Of a stretch of DNA of 64,000 nt, positions 63,211 through 64,000 are shown in pieces (positions within the stretch are counted from its first letter, which is position 1; the number at the start of each line of letters is the position of its first letter). The position numbers were made by a program, and so were the translations under genes. This stretch comes from Paucibacter sp. TC2R-5. Its GTDB lineage: Bacteria > Pseudomonadota > Gammaproteobacteria > Burkholderiales > Burkholderiaceae_C. The stretch lies in the NCBI RefSeq assembly GCF_025717605.1, contig NZ_JAJIRQ010000007.1, positions 1 to 64,000 of the forward strand, read 5' to 3'. The notes below the pieces were generated by a model. The model was not told the DNA's origin and made no database searches. It saw only the letters and a list, made by a program, of their open reading frames with translations.

Positions 63211-63600
63211 CTACTTGATTGGCTTTTCGAGCGCTTTTTCTGGAGGGTTTTCGGGCGTGACCAACTCCCGCAGCAGGCCGCCGCCGGCGACGCTGCCGCT
63301 GGCCGGCATGCGCATTCTGGCAATGCATTCATAGCGCTCCGGCGCGGGCAAGGCCATACAGCGCTCATGCGCATTGCGCTCGTAGGAGGCAGGGTCAGTG
63401 TCCATTGCACCGCGCTTGGCTTCGGCCAGCGCGGCGCCGGCCTCACGCTGGCAATCGGCCCGGCTTTGCGAGGCCTGCGCGCTCTTGCATGCGGCCATCT
63501 CTTGCTGGTAGCGCAGCTGCGCAGAGGACGGTTGCGCCGCCACGGCCGCACTCAGCAGCGCGGCAGCCAGCAAGAAGCTGCAGTGGAGGGTCTCTTTCAT
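63211..63600 (-). CDS. Small secreted protein of unknown function
   Basis: 129 residues from the ATG at 63600, with AGGAG 7 bases upstream. A signal peptide ends near AVAAQPSSA. Four cysteines (AACKSA, RADCQRE, HERCMA, RYECIA) could form two disulfides. No known domain. It lies 10 bp upstream of the permease gene and overlaps the gene before it by 4 bases, so it belongs to the Mla-like operon. Confidence 0.75.
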   Translation of the reverse strand: MKETLHCSFLLAAALLSAAVAAQPSSAQLRYQQEMAACKSAQASQSRADCQREAGAALAEAKRGAMDTDPASYERNAHERCMALPAPERYECIARMRMPASGSVAGGGLLRELVTPENPPEKALEKPIK

Positions 63601-63953
63601 GGGGAACTCCTGGTCTTGGGAAGGGATGCCGGCGCTGCGGCATCGGCTCGCGCGCTGGCATTCAGCGCCAGCAAACAAACTTCTTGCCGGCGCCCGCCGA
63701 CCAGCTGTGTGCATTGGCGCGCTTGGCCCAACTGCGTGACCTTGATCGCTCGGCGCACTTGTTCCTGATTGACCGAAGCCTGCAAGACCGACTGCAGCGC
63801 CAGCAGCAAAGCCAGGCCAAGCAGAGCAGCCCCGCCCGCCCAGCACCAGCGCGCCCGCTTGCTCGGCCCCTGGTTGCCGATGCTGGTGCCTGTGCGGGCG
63901 CGGGTGCTAGCGCGGCTGCGGCCACGTGCAGCCTGTAACGCGTGGGCGCTCAT
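63597..63953 (-). CDS. Single-pass membrane protein of unknown function
   Basis: 118 residues. An Arg-rich N-terminus (about 1-35) precedes one hydrophobic segment (about 40-58, GGAALLGLALLLALQSVLQ). The short C-terminal part has two cysteines in RQCTQLVGGRRQEVCLLAL. No known family. It overlaps the next gene by 4 bases (ATGA), and its own ATG overlaps a possible upstream stop, so it is probably part of the same transcript. Confidence 0.65.
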   Translation of the reverse strand: MSAHALQAARGRSRASTRARTGTSIGNQGPSKRARWCWAGGAALLGLALLLALQSVLQASVNQEQVRRAIKVTQLGQARQCTQLVGGRRQEVCLLALNASARADAAAPASLPKTRSSP

Positions 63954-64000
63954 GCGGCCTGCGGTGCTGCGCCGCCCTGATCAAGCGCTGCGGGCCAGAG
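63950..64000 (-). CDS. Possible C-terminal end of an upstream gene (cut by the window edge)
   Basis: Sixteen open codons end in a TGA that overlaps the ATG at 63953 in the ATGA arrangement seen throughout this operon. The residues (LWPAALDQGGAAPQAA) are not informative. It is only a suggestion from the overlap pattern. Confidence 0.3.
   Translation of the reverse strand, partial: LWPAALDQGGAAPQAA

Overview
The window looks like chromosomal DNA of a high-GC betaproteobacterium of the order Burkholderiales, probably near the Roseateles/Paucibacter/Kinneretia group. The grounds are a manX-ptsH-ptsI regulatory PTS, an OlsB-type N-acyltransferase, a PEP-CTERM protein, CbpA/CbpM, an NdvB-type cyclic glucan synthase and a TonB-receptor carbohydrate locus. 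The taxonomic placement is inference from gene content. I see no rRNA, CRISPR array, prophage or intact insertion sequence. There is one tRNA gene, tRNA-Leu(CAG).

Layout. 0.2-4.2 kb: a permease-less PTS (EIIA-Man, HPr, EI) on the minus strand, split by an oppositely oriented olsB, then a lipoprotein. 4.3-14.4 kb: housekeeping and signalling genes. These are a CoA transferase, a degenerate kinase/receiver protein, a TlpA thioredoxin, a periplasmic binding protein, a small monooxygenase, a Pat-like acyl-CoA synthetase/acetyltransferase and a TPR-GAF histidine kinase. 14.6-30.3 kb: a beta-glucan/cello-oligosaccharide locus. A leftward operon (GH1 beta-glucosidase, glucokinase, MFS transporter, GH5 glucanase) and a rightward group (TonB receptor, flavin-dependent halogenase-like protein, SapC, cupin-8 protein, halogenase fused to a 2OG-Fe(II)-like domain) share a control region. 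That region holds four copies of a LacI-type palindrome, GACAAC(G)(T/C)TGTC, and a LacI regulator closes the locus. 30.4-38.7 kb: HU, a PAS-GGDEF-EAL protein, tRNA-Leu with a partial duplication of its 3' end, an S9 peptidase, a 44-residue membrane peptide, an M24 peptidase, NnrU and an RcnB-like protein. 38.7-59.5 kb: an envelope/stress region with a hybrid kinase and response regulator, CsbD, a BON lipoprotein, a ferritin-like protein, a 2894-residue NdvB, DUF4398/OmpA lipoproteins, an FMN reductase, CbpM-CbpA, three tandem Crp/Fnr regulators and a PEP-CTERM protein. 59.6-64 kb: an Mla/MCE lipid transport operon.

How the parts work together. The sugar locus reads as a complete path: outer-membrane import, extracytoplasmic GH5 cleavage, MFS uptake, GH1 hydrolysis to glucose and phosphorylation by Glk. 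The halogenase/SapC/cupin/oxygenase set attached to it has no established physiological function and is the strongest candidate here for an undescribed system. In the stress region five genes or operons carry a shared upstream motif (GTGCG-N4-CGCAC, extended on the gene side by AGA-CCGGCAG). It has the same geometry as a Crp-family site, and three Crp-family genes lie in the same region, so a local regulon is plausible.
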